The position numbers were made by a program, and so were the translations under genes. A model generated the notes under the pieces. It did no database searches. It saw only the letters and a list, made by a program, of their open reading frames with translations, and had not been told where the DNA came from. From DATKKM01 sp035542855 (GTDB lineage: Bacteria > Chloroflexota > Dehalococcoidia > SM23-28-2 > RBG-16-64-32), in the NCBI GenBank assembly GCA_035542855.1, contig DATKKM010000101.1, forward strand, positions 1-11,193: a stretch of 11,193 nucleotides of DNA, given 5' to 3'. Below are positions 1-8,438 of this stretch, one piece after another (position 1 is the stretch's first letter; each line of letters begins with the position of its first letter).

Positions 1-29
1 GTCATGATACGGCAAGCCCGCAGAACGAA

Positions 30-57
30 GTAGCCGGGGCGGAGAGGCCCCGGCTAC
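30..57 (-). terminator. Hairpin terminator downstream of pnp
   Basis: An 11-bp perfect inverted repeat, GTAGCCGGGGC (30-40) paired with GCCCCGGCTAC (47-57), has a 6-nt loop. It starts about 20 nt past the pnp stop codon. On the minus strand it is followed by TTCGTTCTG, a weak T-rich run, so it is a plausible intrinsic terminator for the rpsO-pnp unit. It may also work in the other direction, because the plus-strand sequence after it is T-rich. Positions 1-29 beyond it hold nothing I can identify. Confidence 0.7.
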
Positions 58-78
58 GTGCGGTTTGTGTGTTGTTGG

Positions 79-2556
<2,478 letters not shown>

Positions 2557-2616
2557 ATGTTGTTAGACCTCCACGTCTAATGTGATCTTGGTTTGTTGAC
2601 GGCGAGCGCAGATACT

Positions 2617-2640
2617 GGCCAACCCCTGGGGTTGAGCCCC
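2617..2640 (-). repeat. Overlapping, mutually exclusive stems in pnp leader
   Basis: AACCCC (2621-2626) can pair with GGGGTT (2628-2633) only if the strand is read as a DNA palindrome or in a partly opened form, because a single nucleotide separates the arms. The same GGGG (2628-2631) can instead pair with CCCC (2637-2640) across a 5-nt loop. On the minus-strand transcript this reads GGGG-CTCAA-CCCC-A-GGGG-TT, so one CCCC has two possible GGGG partners. Whether it switches in the cell is not shown. Confidence 0.35.
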
Positions 2641-2761
2641 GGCATATCCTGGATTAGAGCGGTGATGAACCGTCTGGCCGGGCCTTTCGTTTGGCTCATC
2701 CGGGCTTACGGCCCGGGTAATGGCCCCTTTCGGCTATGCTGCCGTCCGCCCGTCTTACGCC

Positions 2762-2789
2762 CGCGGGCAGGGCAAAGAAAAGGCCCGCG
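2762..2789 (-). other. Hairpin immediately after rpsO stop
   Basis: A 7-bp GC stem (CGCGGGC at 2762-2768, GCCCGCG at 2783-2789) has a 14-nt loop that is pyrimidine-rich in the transcript. It starts one nucleotide after the rpsO stop codon. No T-run follows it on the minus strand, so it looks more like an mRNA-stabilising or processing element, or a leaky attenuator, than a full intrinsic terminator. That fits pnp being read from the same transcript. Confidence 0.45.
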
Positions 2790-2790
2790 T

Positions 2791-3057
2791 CTACTTACGC
2801 AGGCCAAGCGAAGCGATTAGCGCCTTGTATCGCGCGGGGTCATTGCGGTTCAGGTACCGCAGCAGCCCCCGGCGCTGTCCCACGAGCATCATCAGCCCGC
2901 GCTGCGAGTGGTGGTCCTTGCGATGGACCCGCAGATGCTCTGTCAGCTGCCGGATGCGCTCCGTCAGAATGGCCACCTGGACATCCGTGGAACCGGTGTC
3001 CGTGGCGTGCTTCTGGTAGGTAGTCGCCAGTTCGGCTGTCTTCTGCTTCGTGAGCAT
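2791..3057 (-). CDS. rpsO: 30S ribosomal protein S15
   Basis: S15 is a primary 16S rRNA-binding protein of the small-subunit platform. The 88-residue product has the standard family length and the conserved core: TGSTDVQVAILTERI near residues 22-36, HRKDHHSQRGLMMLV near 45-59 and RRGLLRYL near 62-69, the RNA-contacting helices. The start ATG at 3057 is the only sensible one. AGGAG (3074-3078) lies about 16 nt upstream, a rather long spacer. The gene precedes pnp on the same strand, as in most bacteria, and its promoter faces away from degV. Confidence 0.98.
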   Translation of the reverse strand: MLTKQKTAELATTYQKHATDTGSTDVQVAILTERIRQLTEHLRVHRKDHHSQRGLMMLVGQRRGLLRYLNRNDPARYKALIASLGLRK

Positions 3058-3092
3058 ATGCGCTAGTGTCGCTCTCCTCTTCCTTCACAGCC

Positions 3093-3101
3093 AGTATAGC
3101 A
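3093..3101 (-). promoter_or_regulatory. Extended -10 promoter element for rpsO
   Basis: The minus strand reads TGC-TATACT (3101 down to 3093), a match to the extended -10 form TGn-TATAAT. No good -35 hexamer lies at 17 nt, which is typical of extended -10 promoters. Transcription would start near 3086, giving a leader of about 28 nt that still includes the AGGAG at 3074-3078. The call rests on sequence match and position. Confidence 0.6.
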
Positions 3102-3166
3102 CAGCGCATGTGACGTACGGAACAAGTACCCCAACGGGCGTCCGCCCGCCCAACTCGCCGCGTACT

Positions 3167-3172
3167 TATACT
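3167..3172 (+). promoter_or_regulatory. Candidate -10 element of degV, probably leaderless
   Basis: TATACT at 3167-3172 ends 7 nt before the degV ATG (3180). If it is a -10 box, the transcript would begin at or within a base or two of the start codon. No usable Shine-Dalgarno sequence is present: the only purine run, GAGG at 3173-3176, is 3 nt from the ATG. No clear -35 hexamer is seen. Together with the rpsO element this makes 3058-3179 a divergent promoter region. Confidence 0.45.
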
Positions 3173-3179
3173 GAGGCGG

Positions 3180-4022
3180 ATGGACCGCGTCGCGATCGTC
3201 GCTGATAGCTCTGCCTGCTTGCCAGGCGAACTGGTCGCGAAGCATCGCATCCGCCTCGTTGCGCTCGGCCTGAACATCGATGGCCAGATACGGCCGGACG
3301 GCTCACTCACCGCCGAAGAGCTGTTCCGGCTCGCCGAAAGCTCGCGGGCCCGCGTCCAGACCGCCTCGCCGCCGCCGGGCGATTTCCTCTCCGCCTTCCG
3401 CACTGAGCGGGAGGCTGGCGCCGGCGCCGTGCTCTGCCTGACGCTCTCCGCCGCCTACAGCGGCACGTACTCGGCGGCGCTGGCCGGTGCGGAACTGGCG
3501 AAGGGTGAGGTGCCGGTCATCGTCGTCGATACGGGTGGCCTGGCGATGACCCACGGCTTCGCCGTCCTGGGCGCGGCGCGGGCGCTCGAAGGCGGGGCAA
3601 CGGTGGACGAGGCGGCGGCGCTTGCCGCGCGGATCGGGCGTTCCGGCAAGCTGGTGGGGACGCTGGACACGCTGCGCTACCTGGTGAAAGGCGGGCGTGT
3701 GCCGTGGATGGTCGGCTGGGCGGCGTCGATCCTGCACATCACGCCGGTGCTTTCGTTCGAGAACGGCAGCGCGCGCTCTATCGCCCGGCCTCGCACCTGG
3801 GCGGCAGCGAAGGCGCGCATGCTCTCACAGGCGCTGGCCGTGCCGCGGCCGATACGCGTCGCGGTGATGCACTCGGCGGCCCCTGAGCGCGCCGCCGAAC
3901 TCGCCGATGCCGTCTGCGAGGCGCTGCAGCCGCTGGAGCTGCTCGTCACGGAGTTCTCCAGCGTGATGGCCGTTCACACGGGGCCGGGCTTCGTTGGCCT
4001 GGCGGTCTGCCGCGATGAGTGA
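3180..4022 (+). CDS. DegV family protein (fatty-acid binding)
   Basis: DegV/FakB proteins bind a single fatty acid; in Firmicutes they present it to the kinase FakA for phosphorylation. The 280 residues are the usual family length and begin VAIVADSSACLP (4-15), the typical first strand and loop. Further family marks are TASPPPGDF (61-69), LTLSAAYSGTYSAA (87-100), VDTGGLAMTHG (116-126), LDTLRYLVKGGRVP (162-175) with the GGR of the family, and HTGPG (266-270) near the end. The start is fixed by this N-terminal match. It is the first gene of a tightly overlapping four-gene unit; its stop (4020-4022) lies inside the start of the next gene. No FakA-like (DAK2) kinase is in the window, so the acyl-phosphate role is not supported locally. 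Cytoplasmic: no signal or membrane segment seen. Confidence 0.93.
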   Translation: MDRVAIVADSSACLPGELVAKHRIRLVALGLNIDGQIRPDGSLTAEELFRLAESSRARVQTASPPPGDFLSAFRTEREAGAGAVLCLTLSAAYSGTYSAALAGAELAKGEVPVIVVDTGGLAMTHGFAVLGAARALEGGATVDEAAALAARIGRSGKLVGTLDTLRYLVKGGRVPWMVGWAASILHITPVLSFENGSARSIARPRTWAAAKARMLSQALAVPRPIRVAVMHSAAPERAAELADAVCEALQPLELLVTEFSSVMAVHTGPGFVGLAVCRDE

Positions 4023-4620
4023 GCGCCCCACCCGCCGCCGCGAGTTCGATGCGGATCGCCTGGAAAAGGCGCTGGGGCGGCTGCCGCGCAAGAGCGAGCG
4101 GCCGGCGGTGATCGTGCTTATCGGGTTGCCGGGCAGTGGCAAGTCTCACTTCGCGCGGGAGGTGGCGCGCCGGACGCCGGCTGCCATCCTGGACAGCGAT
4201 GCGCTGCGGCAGGTCCTTTTCGCTAACCCCCGGCACACGCAGCAGGAGCACGGACGCCTTTTCCCAGCCATCCACACGCTCATGGCGCGGCTTCTGGCCC
4301 GCGGGATAACGGTCATTGTAGACGCGACGAACCTGAAGGCGGCGAACCGGCGCCAGTACCACAAGATCGCGAAAGCACACGGCGCCGGCGTGCTGCTCGT
4401 GTACGTCTGGGCGCCGAGGAGCGTCATCCTGCAGAGGCTGCAGTCGCGTGCGGCCGGCGCCAACCGCGCCGACCGCTCGACGGCCACGCTCGCGGTCTAC
4501 GAGGAGATGCGCAAGGACGCCGAGCCCATCCGCGAGCGTCACCTGAGCGTAAACACGGCGAAGGATACCAGCGCGGCGGTGGACAAACTCATCGATAAAC
4601 TGTCAGCATCTAAGGCATGA
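4015..4620 (+). CDS. Small P-loop kinase/ATPase (AAA_33-like)
   Basis: The 201-residue product has a P-loop GLPGSGKS (37-44), an acidic LDSD at 59-62 and a Walker-B-like strand IVDATN (101-106). A likely lid follows, with Arg141 and Arg145. This pattern belongs to the AAA_33 / polynucleotide-kinase / zeta-toxin-like group, whose members phosphorylate small molecules, nucleic-acid ends or sugars; the substrate cannot be read here. The ATG at 4015 overlaps the degV stop by 8 nt (ATGAGTGA) and is preferred over a TTG at 3994 in the same frame. No clear ribosome binding site precedes it, so translation is probably coupled to degV. No antitoxin-like partner is adjacent, so a zeta-type toxin reading is unlikely. 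Confidence 0.85.
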   Translation: MSERPTRRREFDADRLEKALGRLPRKSERPAVIVLIGLPGSGKSHFAREVARRTPAAILDSDALRQVLFANPRHTQQEHGRLFPAIHTLMARLLARGITVIVDATNLKAANRRQYHKIAKAHGAGVLLVYVWAPRSVILQRLQSRAAGANRADRSTATLAVYEEMRKDAEPIRERHLSVNTAKDTSAAVDKLIDKLSASKA

Positions 4621-5276
4621 GTCGACGCCGTTCTTCCCGGTCCAGCCGGTCTGCTCGCTCCACCAGGGCCACTGGAGCGGCGGGCGCAGGCATTCCCGGA
4701 TGGGCCTACGGCGCGGGATTCGCGCTTGTCGCCGGCATCGGAGTCGTGTTGGGCGTGGTGTTGCTTGCGGGAAGCAGCAGCGGCACCACCGGCGTCGAGG
4801 CAGTGCCCGCCGGCTACCCGTACAAGGCGGACGTGCAGACGATCGCCCGCATTCAGGACCGCAGCCACTTCCCGCTGGGCCAGGTTTACAACGCGTACAA
4901 CTCCAACCCGCCGACGTCCGGCCCGCATGCGGCGCAGTTCGCCAACTGGGGAATCTCTGACCTGGCGATCCCGAAGGAGCAGGCCGTGCACAACATGGAG
5001 CACGGCGGCGTCGTGGTCTGGTACAACTGCAACGCCCAGCCGATCCTCTCCGGCGACGCCTGCACCGAGTTGCGTAACCAGCTCAGCGCCGTCGTCTCAA
5101 CGGCCATCGCCGGCGGGGCGCACGTGCTGATGACTCCGTACTCGGACATGGACCACCACATCGCGCTCACGGCCTGGGGCTTCCTGGCTACCTTCGACAC
5201 GTTCGACCAGGCGCACGTCCAGGCCTTCATCGACGCCTTCCAGTGCAACTTCGACCCGGAACACTTCTGCGGGTGA
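4617..5276 (+). CDS. DUF3105 family membrane-anchored protein
   Basis: The 219-residue product has a very basic N-terminus (Arg/Ser-rich, 1-20), one membrane segment (about 28-51, Gly/Val/Leu-rich) and then an outside domain. By the positive-inside rule the C-terminal domain faces outward. That domain has the DUF3105 hallmarks YNSNPPTSGPH (94-104), VHNMEHGGVVVWY (124-136) and TPYSDMDHHIALTAWG (173-188). The conserved His residues suggest metal binding, but no function is established for the family to my knowledge. Four Cys (138, 149, 210, 218) could form disulfides. The ATG overlaps the kinase stop as ATGA, indicating translational coupling. Confidence 0.9.
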   Translation: MSRRRSSRSSRSARSTRATGAAGAGIPGWAYGAGFALVAGIGVVLGVVLLAGSSSGTTGVEAVPAGYPYKADVQTIARIQDRSHFPLGQVYNAYNSNPPTSGPHAAQFANWGISDLAIPKEQAVHNMEHGGVVVWYNCNAQPILSGDACTELRNQLSAVVSTAIAGGAHVLMTPYSDMDHHIALTAWGFLATFDTFDQAHVQAFIDAFQCNFDPEHFCG

Positions 5277-5596
5277 GCCACGCCTTTCTGGTCGTCCGGG
5301 CCACCTTCGCCGGCGACATCAGCCCCGAGTTCCTCTCCTGGTACAAGTCCGAGCACCTGCCGCACGTGCTGGCGATACCGGGCATAGTGAAGGCGTATCG
5401 CTCGCGGTGCCCGGGCGGCCGTTGGACGGCGCTGTACGAGCTTTCGGACGAGGCCTCCGTGCAGCAGGTCTTCGCCAGCAGCGAAGCCAACGTGGCCCGC
5501 CGGGACTGGGAGCGCTGGCTGGCCGATGTCTCAGAGCTGAGCGTGGAGGTCTACGCCCCGCTGGCGCCGCTCGTAGCGTTCCACCGCTGGAACTAG
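5273..5596 (+). CDS. Small dimeric alpha/beta-barrel protein (EthD/DUF4286-like)
   Basis: The 107-residue product has the layout of the dimeric alpha/beta-barrel group: an N-terminal beta strand (HAFLVVRATF), then SWYKSEHLPHVLAIPGIVKAYR (22-43), where the WY-x3-H-x2-HVLAIPG-like helix and turn are typical, then a strand RWTALYEL (49-56). Members include stress-response and heme- or aromatic-compound-related proteins; the specific role is unknown. I chose the GTG at 5273 because it overlaps the DUF3105 stop as GTGA and the family match starts there; an upstream in-frame GTG at 5243 would add ten residues from within the DUF3105 gene. It is the last gene of the four-gene overlapping unit. Confidence 0.8.
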   Translation: MSHAFLVVRATFAGDISPEFLSWYKSEHLPHVLAIPGIVKAYRSRCPGGRWTALYELSDEASVQQVFASSEANVARRDWERWLADVSELSVEVYAPLAPLVAFHRWN

Positions 5597-6459
5597 GTGG
5601 AGGCGGGCTCGGCGGCCTTGCCCCGCCGCGGTAGCCTGCGCGCCCTGTCGCTCAGCCAGGGGTAGCCCCAGCGCTGCAGCGCGGCCGAAACCCCCAGCCC
5701 CGCCATCGCCACGACGCCGCCGGCGGCCGCGTCCAGCAGGAAGTGGTTCGCGGTCATCGTGATCGCGAAGATCTGCGAGACCGGCAGGAACACCCCCACC
5801 GGCACCGCGATCCAGGCCAACCTGGTGCCCCGGAAACAGCCGATGATGGCGATGCCGAGCAGCAGGTCCCAGCCGAAGTGCAGGCTGGGCATGGCCGCGT
5901 ACGGATTCACGAAGGCGTGCGTGGACTGCGAGTCATATGCATAGCCCAGGTACTCCTTCATCGTGTCGATGAAGCCGTGGATGTAGGCCGGCGCGCCCGG
6001 GTCGTACTGGGCAGCCAGGCCCGGCAAGTCGCGCGGGGGCGCCACCGGGTACAGCCAGTAGATGACCAGCGCGATGGCCCCTGACGCGAGGAAGGAGTCG
6101 CGGACGAAGGTGTAACGGCTGCGGCGGTAGTAGTAGACCCACATGCCGAAGGCGATGATCAGCGGGAAGTGCAGGTAGAAGTAGACCAGGTTCAGCGCCT
6201 GGGCGATGGCGTGGTGAGCGGCCGCCCAGTCGTTCCAGGACGGCTCCCAGAAGATGCCGAGCGCGCGCTGCGCGTCGATCACGTCGCGGGCGTGCCAGTA
6301 CGCGCTCTCCGGCTTGTCGACGACGGCGCCGCGCACCCAGAAGTAGAGCAGGAAGGCGACGGCGATGAGCGCTCCCTCCACGATGTCCCGGCGGCTGAAG
6401 CGCGGCAGGTAGCCGCGCAGACGGTGGCGTGCGTGCGTGGTGCTGGGGGATGCTTCCAT
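5593..6459 (-). CDS. PAP2-family integral membrane phosphatase (PAP2_3-like)
   Basis: The 288-residue product is an integral membrane protein with about six hydrophobic segments (around 28-45, 87-110, 122-137, 196-210, 214-233, 239-260). It carries the PAP2 active-site pattern in the PAP2_3 (Aur1/Ipt1-like) form: LYPVAPPRDLP (136-146), AMPSLHFGW (189-197) with His194, and TANHFLLDAAAGG (236-248) with His239 and Asp243. Such enzymes act on phospholipid or polyprenyl-phosphate head groups at the membrane; the substrate cannot be told. The start is uncertain: ATG 6459 fits the family length, but ATGs at 6489 and 6492 are possible, and a frame open to 6639 would run into purA. Its stop shares CTAG with the convergent gene at 5596. 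Confidence 0.88.
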   Translation of the reverse strand: MEASPSTTHARHRLRGYLPRFSRRDIVEGALIAVAFLLYFWVRGAVVDKPESAYWHARDVIDAQRALGIFWEPSWNDWAAAHHAIAQALNLVYFYLHFPLIIAFGMWVYYYRRSRYTFVRDSFLASGAIALVIYWLYPVAPPRDLPGLAAQYDPGAPAYIHGFIDTMKEYLGYAYDSQSTHAFVNPYAAMPSLHFGWDLLLGIAIIGCFRGTRLAWIAVPVGVFLPVSQIFAITMTANHFLLDAAAGGVVAMAGLGVSAALQRWGYPWLSDRARRLPRRGKAAEPAST

Positions 6460-6465
6460 CGCTGC

Positions 6466-6481
6466 GAATCGCGGGCGATTC
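6466..6481. repeat. Inverted repeat in the PAP2-purA divergent region
   Basis: GAATCGC (6466-6472) and GCGATTC (6475-6481) form 7-bp arms around GG. As RNA it would be a 6-bp stem with a tetraloop; as DNA it is a good operator-like palindrome. It sits 6 nt upstream of the preferred PAP2 start, right after GGGGAAG on the minus strand, and about 36 nt upstream of the purA -35 box. A possible -10, TATGAT, lies at 6488-6493 on the minus strand, but no matching -35 is found. Confidence 0.4.
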
Positions 6482-6516
6482 TTCCCCATCATACACGCCG
6501 CAACGTTTGTAAACTC

Positions 6517-6546
6517 TTGCCGGGCCAAGCGTCGCTCACGTATACT
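6517..6546 (+). promoter_or_regulatory. Sigma70-type promoter of purA
   Basis: TTGCCG (6517-6522) and TATACT (6541-6546) are separated by 18 nt. The start of transcription is expected near 6553, giving a leader of about 67 nt. The leader contains a small stem GCGG/CCGC (6551-6554 with 6563-6566) and the SD-hairpin described separately. No PurR-type operator is evident. Confidence 0.6.
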
Positions 6547-6587
6547 GCGTGCGGACTTCATACCGCGTTCCGGGCCCGCCGGGACGG

Positions 6588-6619
6588 AAAGGAGGGGGCC
6601 GTATAGCGGCCCTCGATTC
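6588..6619 (+). promoter_or_regulatory. purA ribosome binding site with intervening hairpin
   Basis: The only strong Shine-Dalgarno sequence before purA, AAAGGAGG (6588-6595), lies 24 nt or more from the ATG at 6620, too far for normal use. Between them is a stable hairpin: GGGCC (6596-6600) pairs with GGCCC (6608-6612), with G6601-C6607 closing a UAUAG loop. If it forms, AGGAG (6590-6594) is brought to an effective spacing of about 7 nt (6613-6619) from the ATG. No ATG, GTG or TTG exists in frame nearer the SD. Phage T4 gene 38 and gene 25 messages are known cases of this layout. Confidence 0.55.
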
Positions 6620-7918
6620 ATGTCAGCGATAGTCGTCATTGGGGGTCAGTGGGGCGACGAGGGGAAGGGCCGGATCGTCGACCTCCTCGCGCAGAAGGCG
6701 CACATCGTCGCCAGGTACTCCGCCGGGAACAACGCCGGTCACACCATCATCAACGAGCTGGGTGAGTTCAAGCTCCACCTGGTGCCTGCCGGCATCTTCT
6801 ACTCCGACAAGATCTGCATCATCGGCAACGGCTGCGTCGTCGATCCCGAAGAGCTGCTGAACGAGATCGGCCACCTGGAGGAGCGCGGCGTTGACGCCAG
6901 GGGCCGCCTCTTCCTCTCCGACCGCGCCAACGTGCTCATGCCCTGGCACCGCGCCATCGACCTCGCCGACGAGAAGCTGCGCGGCGATGGGGCCATCGGC
7001 ACGACGGGCCGCGGCGTTGGGCCCGCCTTCCAGGACAAAGTCGGCCGGGCCGGCGTGCGCGTCGCCGACCTCCTCAACCGCGAGTCGTTCGACCAGATGC
7101 TGGAGTTCCTGGTCCCGTACAAGAACGCCGTGCTCGAGAAGCTCTACGGAGAATCGCCGATCGACCGCGCAGAGGTGCTGAAGCAGTACGGCGACTACGG
7201 CGTGCGCCTGGCCCCGTACGTGGCCGACACGTGCGCGCTGGTGCAGAAGGCGGTCGCCGGCGGCCAGACGGTGCTGCTGGAGGGGGCGCAGGGGTCGCTG
7301 CTGGACCTGGATAGCGGGACTTACCCGTACGTCACGTCCTCGGTTCCGTCTTCGGTGGCGGCAGGCGCGGCGATCGGCATCGGCATCGGCCCCAGCCAGA
7401 TAGAGACCGTCGTCGGCGTCTACAAGGCGTACAACACGCGCGTTGGCAACGGGCCGTTCCCAACAGAGCTGCTGGACGAGATCGGCGATATGCTGCGCGA
7501 AGGCGGCCCGCGGCCGGAGTACGGCTCCACCACCGGGCGCCCGCGACGCTGCGGGTGGTTCGACGGCGTGGCGGCGCGCTACAGCGCCCGCCTCAACGGC
7601 CTGACCAGCGCGGTCCTCACGCGCCTGGACGTCCTCGACAAGTTCCCCACGATCAAGGTCTGCACGTCCTATCGGCTCAACGGCAAGACGCTGGAGACGA
7701 TGCCCGCCGGCACGAACGACCTGCTGTCCGTTGAGCCGGTGTACGAAGAGTTGCCCGGCTGGCAGACCGACACCTCCGGCGTCCGCAGGTTCGACGACCT
7801 GCCGAAGCAGGCTCGCGAGTACGTCGGGTTCATCCAGGACATCCTGGAGACGCAGCTCTGCCTCGTCTCGGTCGGCCCGGAGCGGGACCAGGCGATCAAC
7901 ATCAAGCACATCTGGTAG
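6620..7918 (+). CDS. purA: Adenylosuccinate synthase
   Basis: PurA joins IMP and aspartate using GTP to make adenylosuccinate, the first committed step to AMP; cytoplasmic homodimer. The 432 residues match the family length. Motifs are in order: GGQWGDEGKG (8-17) with catalytic Asp13, AGNNAGHT (35-42) with catalytic His41 (both at the E. coli numbering), GTTGRGVGPAFQDK for IMP contact, EGAQGSLLDLDSGTYPYVTSS, and STTGRPRRCGWFD near the end for GTP and aspartate binding. The ATG at 6620 is chosen because the family begins exactly there; the frame is open to 6437 but the extra 61 residues look random and cover the promoter. It heads a three-gene unit, with 5 nt to the next gene. Confidence 0.98.
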   Translation: MSAIVVIGGQWGDEGKGRIVDLLAQKAHIVARYSAGNNAGHTIINELGEFKLHLVPAGIFYSDKICIIGNGCVVDPEELLNEIGHLEERGVDARGRLFLSDRANVLMPWHRAIDLADEKLRGDGAIGTTGRGVGPAFQDKVGRAGVRVADLLNRESFDQMLEFLVPYKNAVLEKLYGESPIDRAEVLKQYGDYGVRLAPYVADTCALVQKAVAGGQTVLLEGAQGSLLDLDSGTYPYVTSSVPSSVAAGAAIGIGIGPSQIETVVGVYKAYNTRVGNGPFPTELLDEIGDMLREGGPRPEYGSTTGRPRRCGWFDGVAARYSARLNGLTSAVLTRLDVLDKFPTIKVCTSYRLNGKTLETMPAGTNDLLSVEPVYEELPGWQTDTSGVRRFDDLPKQAREYVGFIQDILETQLCLVSVGPERDQAINIKHIW

Positions 7919-7923
7919 CACGC

Positions 7924-8436
7924 ATGACCGACGCGATCTCGGTCTGGATACACGTTCTCGCGGTCACCGTCTGGATTGGTCCGCAGTTCTTCCTCTTCGT
8001 TGCGGCGGTCCCGGCGCTGCGCACGGTGGAAGACGCGCAGGTGCGCGCCCGCGTCATGCGCATCATCGTGACGCGCTTCGGCTGGATGGCCTGGGGCGCG
8101 ATGGGTGTGATCGTGCTCAGCGGCATCGGGAACCTGTTCATGGTTGGCGATGACGCTCCGTTCTCGCTCTGGAGCTCCGATTACCGCTGGGGGCGCATCT
8201 TCCTGGAGAAGATGGTGTTTGTCGGCGTGGCGGTGGCGCTCACAGCGCTCCACACGTTCTTCGTCGGGCCGCAGCAGCTCCGCCTGGCGGAGCAGGCGCA
8301 GGCCAATCCGGATGACGTGCGCTACTACAGGCGTATGTCCATGCTCACGTCAGGCGTCGCGCTGCTCGCCGCGATCGCCGCTGTCTACATGGGCGTTATG
8401 CTGGCGCACCACGAGTACTCGTTCCAGGAGCGCTGA
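7924..8436 (+). CDS. Four-helix membrane protein, CopD-like
   Basis: The 170-residue product has four membrane segments (about 5-31, 54-74, 91-115, 138-162) and no soluble domain. SVWIHVLAVTVWIGPQFF (6-23) resembles the first helix of CopD/DUF-type membrane proteins, where His and the W-x-G turn are conserved. His10, His110, His162 and His163 lie near membrane faces and could bind heme or copper; this is inferred. The function is not known. It starts 5 nt after the purA stop without a visible ribosome binding site, so it is probably translated by coupling, and ends 2 nt before the Rdx gene. Confidence 0.72.
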   Translation: MTDAISVWIHVLAVTVWIGPQFFLFVAAVPALRTVEDAQVRARVMRIIVTRFGWMAWGAMGVIVLSGIGNLFMVGDDAPFSLWSSDYRWGRIFLEKMVFVGVAVALTALHTFFVGPQQLRLAEQAQANPDDVRYYRRMSMLTSGVALLAAIAAVYMGVMLAHHEYSFQER

Positions 8437-8438
8437 GC

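Larger units (their letters stand above)
2557..2790 (-). promoter_or_regulatory. Structured rpsO-pnp spacer / pnp mRNA leader
   Basis: This 234-nt gene-free stretch separates rpsO from pnp. It contains several short inverted repeats: CGCGGGC/GCCCGCG (2762-2768 with 2783-2789), CGGC/GCCG (2731-2734 with 2741-2744), CCGGGC/GCCCGG (2700-2705 with 2711-2716), CGGT/ACCG near 2660-2672, and overlapping GGGG/CCCC stems at 2617-2640. In enterobacteria the equivalent spacer carries a terminator and an RNase III-cut hairpin through which PNPase represses its own synthesis. A similar role here is inferred from position and structure only. I could not identify a convincing pnp promoter or a known riboswitch class. 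The end nearest pnp carries its GGAGGT ribosome binding site at 2567-2572. Confidence 0.5.

Noticed and set aside
2557..2790. Possible TPP riboswitch (CTAATCCAGGATATGCC resembles part of the THI box)
   Set aside because: The conserved CUGAGA segment and the rest of the fold are missing, and pnp is not a thiamine gene.
3994..4014. Upstream TTG start for the P-loop kinase
   Set aside because: An ATG at 4015 overlaps the degV stop in the usual coupled way, and the seven extra residues show no family match.
4015..4620. Zeta-like toxin of a toxin-antitoxin pair
   Set aside because: P-loop and fold type are compatible, but no small antitoxin gene is adjacent and it is coupled to degV.
6437..6619. 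Longer PurA starting upstream of 6620
   Set aside because: The family N-terminus begins at the 6620 ATG, and the upstream stretch contains the promoter.
6460..6639. Longer PAP2 protein starting at 6639
   Set aside because: It would overlap the purA promoter, leader and start codon and add 60 residues without family character.
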